Shown here one piece after another: positions 49,218 through 61,800 of a stretch of DNA of 64,000 nucleotides. Position 1 is the stretch's first letter, and each line of letters begins with the position of its first letter. The notes below the pieces were generated by a model. It was not told where the DNA came from and did not search any database. It saw only the letters and a list, made by a program, of their open reading frames with translations. Source of the stretch: Datnioides undecimradiatus (lineage: Eukaryota; Chordata; Actinopteri; Lobotiformes; Datnioididae); contig WARS01000034.1 of assembly GCA_008933995.1 (NCBI GenBank), forward strand, positions 4,380,707 to 4,444,706. Reading direction: 5' to 3'. A program made the translations under genes and the position numbers.

Positions 49218-49802
49218 CTTCGCTTTCTCATGCCAGAGTGCAGCAGCACAACACCAACTGCATGCATGCTCACAGATTTCCTCCATCTCCCTCACACACA
49301 CACACACACACACCATTAAACAGCTCACACAGGAACGGTGAACTCCCAGAACTCTTATTCGGGAATGGCCATAAATTATCTATCCCCCCCCCCACACACA
49401 CACCCTCCCCACCTTTCCAGTTTGCTGAAACTCTCCAGTCAATTCCTGTTGGACTTTCAGCCTTCAATTATTAAAGGAGTCAAAGTGGTAGGAAAAGTGT
49501 TAAAAATAACAGGCCGGTGTTTAACGGAGACATTTTCGCGCTGAGATAAACGCTGTTCTTGAAATAGAAGAAACCATGAAACCATGACACAGGAGAAAAC
49601 GTGAAAATGTCACCGGTGAGGTTGATTTTGTGATACATTCACATAAAAGAAGTGGCTCCGGGCTCCTGATCCGCAAGGATCCTTCACTGACTCCTGTTCC
49701 CTTTGCTAAGGCATTGGGGAATTCTCCTCTGACAGCATTGTTGAGGTTTCTCTGCTCTCCTCTCCTCCAGCACTTGACTTTACTCTGATTTGAGGAAGAG
49801 AG

Positions 49803-49848
49803 GGAGCGAGTGAGTGAGTGAGAGAGAGAGCGAGAGAGAGAAGGGGGG
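49803..49848 (+). promoter_or_regulatory. (GA)n tract in the adamts5 5' flank
   Basis: A GAGT/GA-rich run ('gagtgagtgagagagagagc' and on) lies about 330 bases upstream of the start codon. GA tracts near promoters can bind GAGA-type zinc-finger factors. No TATA box was found nearby, and the true transcription start is unknown. Confidence 0.3.
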
Positions 49849-50012
49849 TGGAGGAGTGGTGATTGAGCACAAAGGGGGCAGGACTTTTTCTCTCCGGGTC
49901 CTATTAAGAGCAAACTTTGTGTTTTTGTTCTCCAAGTTCAGCTCAGTTCTCTCCAGCCTGCGCACAATTTCTCTCTGCTGCACTTTTTCTTTTCCATTCC
50001 CCCCCCTCCTCA

Positions 50013-50144
50013 ATGGTTTTGTTTGCTCGCCTGTTGGTTACTCCTGTGTGTGTTTTCATGGGGGATTTGGACGCCGGGAGGATGCGCTTTTTGGAGGAAC
50101 AAATGCTCAAAGTTGTCTCTTCGGTCACTCCGGGGTTGTTTTAG
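50013..50144 (+). other. Upstream ORF in the adamts5 leader (43 codons)
   Basis: ATG at 50,013 and TAG at 50,142-50,144, ending 35 bases before the main ATG. It lies in the leader only if transcription starts upstream of it. A second ATG at 50,173 is out of frame and overlaps the main coding region. Such uORFs usually lower translation of the main frame. Confidence 0.4.
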
Positions 50145-50179
50145 TGGATACATACATGTTGTTCGGTTTGGAATGAACA

Positions 50180-51277
50180 ATGGTGCGGCTCCTTGGTGCT
50201 CTGGCCGAGAGCATGCTCTGCTTTCTTCCACTGTTGCTGTGCGTCGTGGAGTTGGAGATGGGAGCCGGGCTCTCTACTTTCCAGGGTTTCTATCTTCCAC
50301 CTGCGAACGGGTCGCTTCTCGCACCTGCCCGGAGGACAGATGGGGTAGTGCGGACCATTGACCGGATTTACCACGGAGGAGGGAAGGTGGGCTACCTGGT
50401 GTACCTGGATGGGAGCCGGTTTCAGCTGGACATGGAGCGGGACGAGTCGGTGCTGTCGCATCATTTCAGCCCCCAGTATGTGCTCGCTATGATGGGGGAC
50501 AGTTCCGCGCCTCTGCAGCGGGAGTGCGTGTACCGCGGGACAGTGGACTCCAACCCGGAGTCCCTGGCGGTCTTCAACCTCTGCGGAGGAGGTCTCGAGG
50601 GCTTCTTCGCCGTGAGCCATGCACGCTACACCATCACGCCTATCATCAGGGCGAAGGGACACGAGCACGACGTGCGCGCCCTGCAGGACAAGGACGCGGA
50701 GAGCGCGCTCCACGTGTTCACGCGCGAGGGTTTTCGCTTCGAGGCTATGCGCGAAGGGCGCGAGAGCTGCGGGACGCGCGATGGGCGCAGAGGACGCAGG
50801 GATGCGGCAGGGAAACGCCGGCACAGAGGTCGCGGAAGGGGGAGACGGGGCAAAGAGGGTCTCGCACCGGAGGACACAGATGACCATGGCGCGCACGGAC
50901 GGAGATGGTGGAGCCAGCTCGCCAAAGCTCCCGAGCCGAGCGCACGGCGCAAGAGGTCGGTGTCTCGCGCCAGGCACGTGGAGCTGCTCCTGGTCGCTGA
51001 CGACACCATGACCAAGAAATATGGCAAGGACTTGAACCACTACCTGCTCACACTGGCCTCCATCGCCTCCAAGCTGTACGGGCACGCCAGCATCGAGAAC
51101 CCCATCCGGCTGTCGGTGGTGAAAGTGACCACGGTCACGGAGAAGGAGAAGGGGCTCGAGGTGTCCAAGAACGCGGCGGCGACACTGAAGAGCTTCTGCA
51201 AGTGGCAGAACCAACAGAACCCGCTGGACGACGACCACCAGCACCACCACGACGCCGCCATCCTCTTCACCAGGCAG
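50180..51277 (+). CDS. adamts5: adamts5 exon 1: signal, propeptide, start of catalytic domain (residues 1-366)
   Basis: Start context 'aacaATGg'. A second in-frame Met at residue 12 directly precedes the hydrophobic core [13 protein letters not shown] and could also serve. [19 protein letters not shown] and the [10 protein letters not shown] block match the ADAMTS5 propeptide. The donor is 'agg cag/gtaaac'. It is strongly GC-rich, as first exons of this family are, which yields long spurious frames on both strands. Confidence 0.96.
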
Positions 51278-54200
51278 GTAAACAAACGTCCCTCGCTTTC
51301 CGCACCTCCACCTGTCCGCTCTCTTCACCTGCCACCGAGGCGCCGGGTCCGCCTTGTCTTGCGTCCCACACGGCGGAGGCGAGTCGGCTTTGCGCCTCGG
51401 TGCGGTGCCAAGGCAGCGGAGTGACGCCACACTTTGTTTATATTTTGATGGTGCACGCGGTGGCAGCTGGTTGAGCGCAGCTAAGCTCAGCGCTTAGGAG
51501 ATTAATCCTTGGTTGGCTTCATGCAAATAGCCTATAACACACACAAGATACACTCTGTATAGAAAATAACCGACACATCACCTTTGCTGCACATTTTCTA
51601 AAACGCATCTGATGGCACGTTATTCCCCTCCATGCGTGGGGAGGAAAGTGCCGCAAAACGTTGCGACCTGTTTCCCTATTTGCATCACTGTCAATCAGAA
51701 ATGGAGACTGCACGACTTGCTTCCCACATCCCCCTGCTTACATCAACACTCCCACCCCTTCAATACGTGTTTTCCTTCTCCTTGTTTCCCTTTCGCTTCC
51801 TTTTTGGTGACTCTCGCGTGCGTAACGCAGCCCGGCGTCTGTGTAACTTTTTTTTTTTTTTTTTTTTTAATAAAACAAAAAAACTGTATTTCCTGCGCCT
51901 GGAGTTTTTCTAGGCGGGCTCTTCTGTCTCCAGTCCTCACCACCTCCCTCCCAGTCCCCTGACAGCCCAAAAGCCTCGTAAGTGTGTGTGATCTGAGGCG
52001 CGTGCCCGAGGACCTGCGTGCAAATTCTTCCCAGGGTAGGAGGTTTGAAATCAGCTGCTGGGTGCACTGCAGAAATATCCCTGAATCTCCCTTGAAACTG
52101 CAGTTAATTAGGTAGTCATCCCAGCCTTGCAATTCCTCCCTCCCTCCCTCCCTCTCTCTCTCTCTCTCCCTCTCTCTCTCTCTCTCTCATCACTCCAGTC
52201 TGCACATTTTTTCCCAGTTACTTTTCCAGCGTCTGTCAGCTGGGGCTGGGAGCTGTCAGAAAAACAAACACATCCACCCTGTGAGAAGCCCTGCGTTTAC
52301 CGAGACCACACTCATTTATCCCTCCTTTCACCATCCCTCCTCCTTCCCTCCTCGCCGGGCCGAAAGCCGCAGGGCAGCGAGCAGATCTCCGTGCATTCTT
52401 CACCTCTACGGGTGTGGCTTTTGTGGCGGTTAGCTCCAGTTGACGTGTCAGATAGCTCGCCTTGGACTGCGGTGTGTTGGGCTTATGCAGGGTCTTGTCT
52501 TGGTTTGGGCGGAAAAAGCGAGCACCGGGGGTATTACTTCGGATCTCCTGGCATCGGCGGCAGCTTGGCGTCGTCATGCGTTGGCAAGGCGGCCGGTAGT
52601 GCATACCTGAGGTCAGCGGGCTGGCAAAGTGGCACAGTTCCTTTGTGCCAACCACCTCGTGGCTCCTTACTAACCCTGTTGCTGCTGCACCTGCAAGACA
52701 GGAAGAGTCCGGGCAGAAGACGGTGCCATCCTCCGGTTGGTTGGGTTTTGGCAGGGTTTGCAGGGTCAGGCGGGCATGGAAACAGTTATCCAGATACCTC
52801 TAAAGCAGCCTGTGGATATGTGGGCGGAGAGTGGGAATGGACAGATAACTAATGAAACATGACAGGTGGCATACTGTTGATTTGTCTCTAATCTGCTTGG
52901 GCTTTGATCCTGTTAAAAACCCATGCACATCATTAAATTAGACCCTTTTCATACCAAGAGGTTAAAGTCTGATTTCGCAATTTTGCTTATTTTCAAAGCC
53001 TCTCAAACTCTCTGCAGACACACAAAATACAAATTTACCCTCTGAATTCATTAATATGAGCTCTGAAGATGAATCGCGGTTAAAAAACACAAACACAATC
53101 AGTGGCATAAATAAAAAACACAAAGAAAGCACCAAACCATGTCCTGCTGCTGCACTCAGGGGTTAAAAAGGCCAATATTAGCCTTAAACTGGCCTTAACC
53201 AGTCCATCAGTCAGCAGTTCATTTCTGTCTCACCTGCTGCGGCGCTTGCATTATTCATAAACCTGCCTCCTGACTGTCATTCGCACACATCTCACCTTCA
53301 CCTGCCTGTCAGCGGCAGGAGCAGGTCATCACACAGAGCACATAATCCTCCACTGTGGGCCCTGGAACACAGCTCAGACCTCTGAGAAAACAACCTTATC
53401 TGTTGCATTTCTGCAGGACAAATAGGTCCAAGTCCGGTCAGTGTGCAGACTAAGCACACAGCTAATGCCTGACTTTACTCTGGGGCTGTGACCCTTATAA
53501 GCCAGGGAAAGACGCCGCGGCCTCACTTTAACTTTGACCTTTGACCTCCACGGCTATTAAAGGCCATTTTCAGGACTCCGTGTTTAGGCTGAGTGCTTAA
53601 ATTGCGGTGGCTTCACCTCAGCTGATCATTAGAACAGACAGGACTGAGGCTGGTTTGCCTCTAAACACCCCAGGGACAACACACAGACCCTGTGTGATGC
53701 AGTGAAAGTGAAGTAAACAACACATTCTTGGGTCCTCTTCTTAAGGAACGCGCGTGTGTTTGCTCTTGTTGTTACAAAAGAACTAAAAGCGGAATGTGTT
53801 GACTTATTCAGTTTGCAGAGAGTGGCTGTCAGAAAACATCCCCCGTGCATTGTCCAATAGCTGCACAGAATTTTACAAACAGGAAAGAGAAAAGAAAAAA
53901 AAAAAGAGTTTCCACTGACAGAACGCCACTCAGGAAATAACTTGATTTGGCACAGGTGCCTCATACCTTGCTGCACTTGGGGTTGAAAAAAAAGGAAAGT
54001 TGGATGCACGGGGCTGCTTTCTCAGGAAAATAACTTTGGATGCAACCTCAATGGAAAGTTAGCAGGCGAGGACAAACGGTGGTGTGCAGCAGACCTGGCT
54101 CAGATGTGTCACTGAAAGTCGAAGGTGTTGGTTATACGTGCTTTTTCATCTGCGTATGTGGAGTGACTCTTATAAGTAGACCCTGATTATTGTAGCCTGC

Positions 54201-56729
54201 TGGACCAGAACTGAAGCTGTGAAGTCAGACCAGGCCATTGTTGTCAGATTGGAGGGGGGGTGTGGGGCCTGGGAGAGGGGGGGGGGTGGCGAAGGAGGAG
54301 TACACAGGGTTGTAGGGAACTCGTCTCTTTGTGGTCAGGTCCAATTACTCCAACACCCCGTACCCGCAGTGAGCTGACCCGTGCTGCGGTGTCACCCTGT
54401 CCCACACATACCAGCACCAGAACAAAAACAACGGGCACATTGAGGGGACTCGGGACTGTCCTGAGGGTGCATTGGCGTATATGGGAACGTTGAGCGTCAT
54501 GCATGGCTGTGTTCGCTTGTTGTGAGCTCGGCCAAGCAGACAAAGCCCCACTGTGCTGCGGAGCTGTGGAGATATCGACATACGTGTGTGCTCGCGCTGC
54601 TATTTGCTGGGTTTTCTCTTATGCTTCTTGCAGCAATAGCTCAAATATTTGGCTAGACATTGCTAGCAGGCCCTCGCGATGCCGGCGAAGTGCTCACCTT
54701 TTCAACCTGGGTTGAGGTTAGGCCAGGGAGAGATCTGTAATAACACATAAAAAATAAAATATATCACTTTCAATCTTTATTTTGTTCTTTTCCTCACAAT
54801 CTGCATGCGTGAATAGGTTAAAAGGAAACTCAAAGCTGATTTATGAAACACTTCATCAGCCCAAATCCCAGAAAAGTTCTTTATTTTACAAGAATTTGCT
54901 AATAAAGATTATGAATGGACCTAAAGCCGAGATTTAAATAATAACAGAATGATAAAATAAGATGAATAAGAATAATAAGATGTAATATTCAGCAGAAATG
55001 CAGAGGGGGCCCTTATGTAATGATGATTGATGCTGGATACATACCGATGTAGGCATAGCATGTATGTATACACAATCCATTTCCTCCACACGTGTTAAAG
55101 ACGCAGTTATGTCATTTCTCCTTTTACAGTGGATGTGGGAATGTGCACATGTGGGTAGCTCGGACTCCTCCTTTTCCTGTGCACTTGCCCCCCCCCCCCC
55201 TCCTCCACCTCCCCCCGTGTGTTTGTGCGCGTCTGTACATTAACGTGTACATTTCCCAGCCCTCGCCCCCGTCGCAGCCAGCCCCTCTATTTATTTTAAC
55301 TGTTCTTGATATTTCACACGTGCTGCCCCTTCGACTGGCATATGTTGACAACCTGCGGACAGCCCCTCGGATCCTGAAAACCTGTCCACACACACACACA
55401 CACACACACACACTGGACTGGCCGGAGAGTTGAGTGTGGACGGCAGCAGCAACACAAGAGCCTCACCCTCTTCGCACCGTGATGCATCGTTGACTTTAAA
55501 CCGCGCTCCTGTTTGCAATCACAGCGTTTCCTTCGAGAACTGACCTCAGGTCTGTTTCTAAATGACACTACTTAGTCACACTTTTCGACTGAAGTATTAA
55601 AAATAAAAGTACAAGTGAAAGCCTTTCATACTAGAGGAAGTACTCAGAGTTTTTAGAAGTTTCAAGCATGTACTTAACTTAAAAACAGAGCCCTGCATTG
55701 CACGTAATTAGAATTTAGTGCTTCACATCACAGGAATTCAAAGAACTTCCCTCCCATTCCTTCATTTATCCCTCCCTCCGCCCTTCCTCCCTTCCATCCG
55801 GACAAGAACGATCAAGCCGTGACTGGAATCGGCAACATTCGCCGCTCACCTTCGGATGAAGATTGTTTTCAAAATTGTGAGATGATGATTCCGCCTCGCT
55901 CTTCTCGGGGGCTGAAAACAGGTTCTGCGAAGCTCCCACAGCCTTACGCAGGCCGCCGAGGCAGGTAGAGGCGCGTTCAGCTTCGCAGACAGCTTGCAGG
56001 AGGGATTTCGGCAAGTGCACCTGAGCTGCTGAACGGGCCGAGTATCAGTCCGGGTGAAGAAGTCCTCCTCAGAAGATGACCCGAGCATGGTGGCATTACC
56101 CTAGCTGCAGGGAGGGAGTGGACCATTCTGCCCTCGAGGAGTTCCACTCGTTGGATGCAGCTTTCATCACATCCACATGGTGCTTGGGGATCACTCCGAA
56201 GCATCTTAGACATCTCCATCCTCTCCTGTTGAGATGCATCATACTGAATCAAAACCCAAAGTGAAAGAAAAACATTTTGGAAAGTCTCTTAATCACTAAA
56301 GTTATTAAAAATCATCCTGGGGGGGGTGTTTGTTGAGCTATTTCATGGATTAAACTGCACATACAGAGCTCTGCAGCTAGCTTGGCTAAAAAGTCCCTTC
56401 TCCCACTGAAATATGACACAAGTGCGGGTATAAAGTAACATGAAAATGAAATTATTTCAGAAGCTGTCAATCACCGGCGACCAATCATCAGTAACCCATC
56501 CAGTCAGTGACGGAGCGCTGCTTTCTGTTGCTTTTGATTAGCAGGTTTGTTGAATCAGCCCGAAGTGTGTTTTCATCACACAGAGGGAGTTAAACTCACT
56601 CCGCAAGAGAGGTTTTAGTCTCTGTGTGTGTGTGAGTGTGTGTGTGTGTCTGTCTGTCTGTCTGGGTCTGCCTGGCTGTTTGTTTAACACAGGCCTTGGC
56701 TTAGATTGCAAGTGGTCTTGTAACACATA

Positions 56730-56760
<31 letters not shown>

Positions 56761-58802
56761 TCATACACAGCTCTGATCGTCTCCTGACCTTCACAACCAG
56801 CCTGCCACCTGTTCTCCTGTTATTTCTGCCAATATTTCTGTAACTCATGGTTCTCCCAGTTCTTCTCTTTAATTTCCTGCAGCCCACCCCCACCCCACAC
56901 CCCAGCCCCCTCAGCATCTGATTCCTGAATGCATTTACCTTTCCCTCCCTCTTTTTAAGTGTGTGAGGGGCTGCTGGGTGAGAGCAAGGTGGGGAAGATA
57001 ACATGCGGATAGGGGCGTGAATTTCAGTTATGGTATTGATTCTCATTTTTATCTACCGCTCACCCACATGTTTCCTGTTACGCTGCGCTGCAAGAACGAA
57101 AGTCGCGTGCACAACCGAGATCGAAACGAAAACAGCTCTCGTGCTGGAGCATGGGAGGGGGGTGAATGAATAAATAAATGAAATGGAGGGAGGTGTAAAG
57201 AGCGTCGGGGTGAAAGAGTGTGGGAAACACGGGAAAGAGAAAGAGACAAAGCAAGGACAAACGTCTCTATGCGTTCTCGCTGCCCGCTTCAAAACAAACA
57301 TGCAAAGTTGAGAGAAACTCAGTTCGGCTCTCAGCAGCAGCCATGATCCACGCAGTGTGTTTGACTTGTCCTTTGTTTGCTTCTTGTGTATCCAGCAGTC
57401 AACTGGCAAAGGCAGCCACTCTCTTCCTGTTCTGTGTGTGTGTGTATGTTTGTGAGTGTACCATTGGGTACGTATAGTATATACTTGGATCTGTATGTGC
57501 TCTGCATGTGCAAGTATGTACCCATTTGTTTACACGTAAGCTCTTATAGTTATGTACATCTGAGTGTATGTGCACACTTGCATGTGTGTGTGTTTGTGTG
57601 TGTGTGCGTGTGTGTGAGGTAGTCCCACCCAGTCAGTCATGTGTGTAAGCACAGAACACAAGGCAGTTTGTTCCAAACTGATCTGCCCGGAACGGGTAAA
57701 CACCCTCCCCAGAGAGCCTCTCACACACGACCCAGCAGGCCTGTCAGCACCACTTAACATGACGATTCATCCTCACCATGGGACATGTGTGTGTGTGTGT
57801 GCGTGCGTGTGTTTCAGTCTCCCACGTGCACATGCATAGAGCGTCTGCACGCGCATGCAATTTCTAAGCAAGTTCTGCTCTATCGTAAGTGTTTGCACAC
57901 GCGCACGCAAGGCCCGTGTGCAGGCGCGTGTGCTCTGATGTGACGCACCGACGGTATGATTAACTGATTGATCTCTGCACTCAGCCGGGCCAAGCAGTTG
58001 CACCCCGGGGCCCCATCTGCATGGACATGTGTGGGAATCAAAACAAAGATCGATACTATGTACTCTGGCACCCCGTGAGGCAGACAGAGGGAGACGGTGG
58101 AGGCAGAGGAAGGAAGCGGGTGTTAAAGGCGGTGGAAGGGAAAAAAATTAATGGGACATTTGTCTGCCGTCGCTGTGGAGGAGCTTTGTCCGAGAAAATG
58201 ACTCCGTTGACATCGCTTGAATATCTCAGCATCTGTGTTATAAGCTGGGGTTGTGGCGTTTGAAAGGCAGAGAGGCTCTAGAGCTGTGCATTATGGGAGG
58301 TGTACCCTTGTTTTTTAGAGCATGGTGCCCTGGGACTGCAGGGGTACTTTGCGTATTTATGTGTGTTGTTACCACTATGTCACGTATTATTAATGGTTCA
58401 ACGTCCACTGCATCACGGCGCAATACCGCTGATTTAAAAGGTGTAGAAGAAGAAGTCCGGCTCTCTTGAGCACTATTTGCACTCTATTGGATAACAGCAG
58501 CAGCCGAAAACCCCCAGTATCTTCCCTACTGTTGATTAGAATAGGATCTGTGTGTAGTGAAGCTCCTAGAGGACAGTTAAAGGATGTAGCCAGCTGAAGA
58601 GGATAAGTGAAGGGTTTATCAGCACGCCTATTTAAACTCACAGTCCTGTCTTTGTCCAGGACCTCTGTGGCCACCACTCATGCGACACCCTGGGTATGGC
58701 GGACGTAGGTACCATCTGCTCTCCGGAGAGAAGCTGCGCCGTCATCGAGGACGACGGCCTTCACGCTGCGTTTACCGTGGCTCATGAGATTGGTAGGCAT
58801 GG

Positions 58803-58836
<34 letters not shown>

Positions 58837-61800
58837 CAGAACCCAAACAAAGATATAAACACGCCAGGGCATGCATATGCACATGTTGATTAATATCGCA
58901 GGAGTATAGTCTGATGTCATACACCTGATAGCTCGGTGTGTTTTCTGTTCTCGTTCTCGCCGCGTGTGCAAACTCATCACTTCCTCCCCATCCGTCCACT
59001 CAAACTCTGCGCACGGTTGTCCGCAGGCCACCTGCTCGGTTTGTCCCACGACGACTCCAAGTTCTGCGAGGAGCGCTTCGGGGTGAACAGCGACAAGCGG
59101 CTCATGTCCTCCATCCTCACCTCCATCGACGCGTCCAAACCCTGGAGCCGCTGCACGTCGGCCACCATCACCGACTTCTTTGACGACGGGAACGGTGAGT
59201 GGCGGGAGAGAGTGCGGGCCAATAGGGGCGCAGAGGGGTGGGAAGGGGTGGGTGTAGTTCTTTTAACGCTGAGAACTTTTCCCAGCCAGGAGAACTTTTA
59301 TTTTCTACAAATTGCATCCATGTGAACTGGACTCTTGATTGCTTCTCTCCCACAGTACCTATCACTGAGAGCTGTTTACTAAGAAACCAGGCTGTAATCT
59401 CTGCTAATGGAGAGTTATTTACAATCCTATTAACTTCTTAAAAAGTGCCGTTACAGTGCAGCCAAAGACAGATCGCTTGCAGCAAATCAAGATGAGTCAC
59501 ACTGTGTGCGATCGTTTACGGCGGCCATAAAGCATTGCCTGTTGACACTTTGCTAAAAAAGAATGCTTTCAGCATAATTCATGTAGCAACAGCATCGTTT
59601 CAAGCTTGATGGTATCTGCTGCTGCTCAAGCTCTTAATGACTGGCGTTTGTAGGCGACAGAGCCTTTTTTTTTTAAAATTCCCTCTTCCTTCTTTTCTGC
59701 TACAGCCGAATGTCTCCTTGACTCTCCTCGCCAGCCCCTATTGGGTCCCGAGGAGCTCCCAGGCCAGAGCTACGACGCCGTCCGCCAGTGTCGCCTGGCC
59801 TTCGGCCCCGAGTACACAGTCTGCCCGGGTATGGATGTGTGCTCCCGGCTGTGGTGCGCCGTGATTCGCCAGGGACAGATGGTGTGTCTGACCAAGAAGC
59901 TGCCGGCCGTGGAGGGAACACCCTGCGGGAAGGGACGCATCTGCCTGCAGGGGAAGTGTGTGGACAAGACCCGCAAGAGACACTACTCGGTAAGACAGAT
60001 GGTGTCGGAACATGAGGGGTGGAGAGGAGGAGGACATGGAGATAGAAGGTGTTTGTCAAGAGAGACAAAAAGGAGTAAAATCTAAAATAGATTCCTTTTT
60101 ATAGTTCAAAACTTGATATTTTAAGCACTCGTCTCCACGTTGGAGAGATTTGACGAAGCACACAGGGCAGCTGGGGAAAAAGAAAAAGATGAAATGTTAA
60201 AAAAAGAGCGAATAGAAAAAATGTCATATTCTTTATGTGACCTCATTGTGTGGTCTGCGTTATTTATGCTGCTGCTGATCTGTGCTATTTGTTCTCTTGG
60301 CCTCGCTTGATCTAAATTGAATTCGGTCATAATGAGTTAAAGGACCAAATCTGTTTTTGGCAGGCTTTCGACACCGTGTGTGTGTGTGAGAGAGAGAGAG
60401 CTCGTGCGCGTGTGTGTGTAAGGGAGGGAAAAAGAGAGCGAAAGTCAAAAGAGAATGGAAAAGAGAGAAAGAGTGTTTTCTTTGTATTTTTTTGTCACAT
60501 GACGTTTGACGGGTCTGACTCCATCCTTGGCAGACGCCTGCGTGTGTGGACGCGGCCCAGCTTCTGACACGCTTCACATTCACTGCCTTGTATGACGACC
60601 AGTTTACTGCGCAGAGCAGCATCCAACCCCTCCATTTTGGACTTCAGGATCCTTTAAAGTCTATATCTTTCTTGTAACATGATTGCAGATTAAGTGGCCT
60701 TTACCCGTGGAAAGAAGCGGCTCGAGCGGCGTAGCGGAAGACTCCGCAGTGGAACTGAGCAGAAAAGTTTCCAGAGACGCTTTGCAGAACTTCAGGGTTA
60801 TAAAATCAACTTGTAAAATGTTAAACGCTACTTATCCAGTCGTTTTTATCACTGATGACTCATGTGGCACTGGTTGGAAAAACACAAAAATAAGCGAATT
60901 ACCTTAAGAATTTCATTCAGGCTGCTCCTCGGGAAGCATGTGAGCTGTTACGCCACAGACCCAGTCATGCTGTCTAAATGAGCAGCTTCGCCACACGAGG
61001 GTTGCCTCGTTCCTTTGCTGTCTGTCTCTTTTCCACATCACAACGCACGCCACACTTTCCTCTATCGCAAATCTCTCTCCGAAGGGCTTTCCCTGTGACA
61101 CGTGGCTTGGCCAGCACCACTCTGACTTCCACCAGTCTGATAAGCGCTAATTGTCCTCTCTCATCTCCTCTTCTTCTCTCTTTCTCTTCATCCCTCTCTA
61201 CTCTCTGATCTCTTCCCCGCTGTCATTTCCCCCCCTGCAACTTATCCCCCCTTTCATCTTCCCTTTTCTCCTCCCTCTCCCAGGCGTCCAACCACGGCAG
61301 CTGGAGCTCTTGGGGTCCTTGGGGTGCGTGCTCCAGAACTTGCGGAGGCGGTTTGCAGTTCGCCCATCGTCTGTGCAACAACCCGCCGCCACGGAACAAC
61401 GGCCGCTACTGCACGGGGAAGAGAGCCATCTATCGGTCCTGCAACGTCACACCATGTCCACCATCAAGTGAGTGTGACAGCCTGAGAACAACACAAACTA
61501 ATGTTTATTTATCACAGAAAGCATATGGAACTTCATTTTTAATGTCTTTTAATGGAACTTTTCTCTAGATAAGACTTTCCGGCAGGAGCAATGTGAGGTG
61601 CGCAACGGTCCCCAGACAGATCCTAAAGGGGTGAAGACCTTTGTTGAGTGGGTGCCTAAGTACGCAGGAATTCTCCCCAAAGATGTGTGCAAGTTGACCT
61701 GCAGAGCAAAAGGAACAGGATACTATGTGGTGTTCTCCCAGAGGGTGAGTTAGTCAAAAGAAAACAGGCTGGGGTGCAGGGTGCGACGTATTTAATGGGA

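Larger units (their letters stand above)
45500..49800. other. Intergenic region between the SLC6 gene and adamts5
   Basis: No coding exon is recognised. It is very rich in simple repeats: T-runs near 46,273-46,292 and 48,568-48,583, TG at 46,945-46,968, 47,624-47,653 and 47,811-47,840, and CA near 48,355-48,371, 48,832-48,850, 49,000-49,024, 49,185-49,214 and 49,292-49,314. These arrays produce the His/Thr- and Cys/Val-rich open frames of the area. Confidence 0.75.
51278..58659 (+). other. adamts5 intron 1
   Basis: A 7.4 kb intron with no coding exon seen. It includes a T-run near 51,849-51,868, a CCCT/CT array at 52,135-52,190, a G-rich tract at 54,253-54,288, C-runs near 55,189-55,216, CA arrays at 55,387-55,412 and 56,733-56,760, and TG-rich stretches near 57,580-57,615 and 57,786-57,811. 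A repeat fragment lies near 56,286-56,390. Confidence 0.85.

Noticed and set aside
48977-49474. His/Thr-rich open frame of 165 codons
   Set aside because: It is translated from several CA arrays, with no independent coding signal.
50141-51430. A 429-codon open frame on the minus strand across adamts5 exon 1
   Set aside because: It is the antisense shadow of a GC-rich coding exon. It has no domain and the plus strand is clearly adamts5.
52127-52852. A 241-codon open frame in adamts5 intron 1
   Set aside because: It starts in a CCCT/CT array, shows no domain, and lies inside a well-supported intron.
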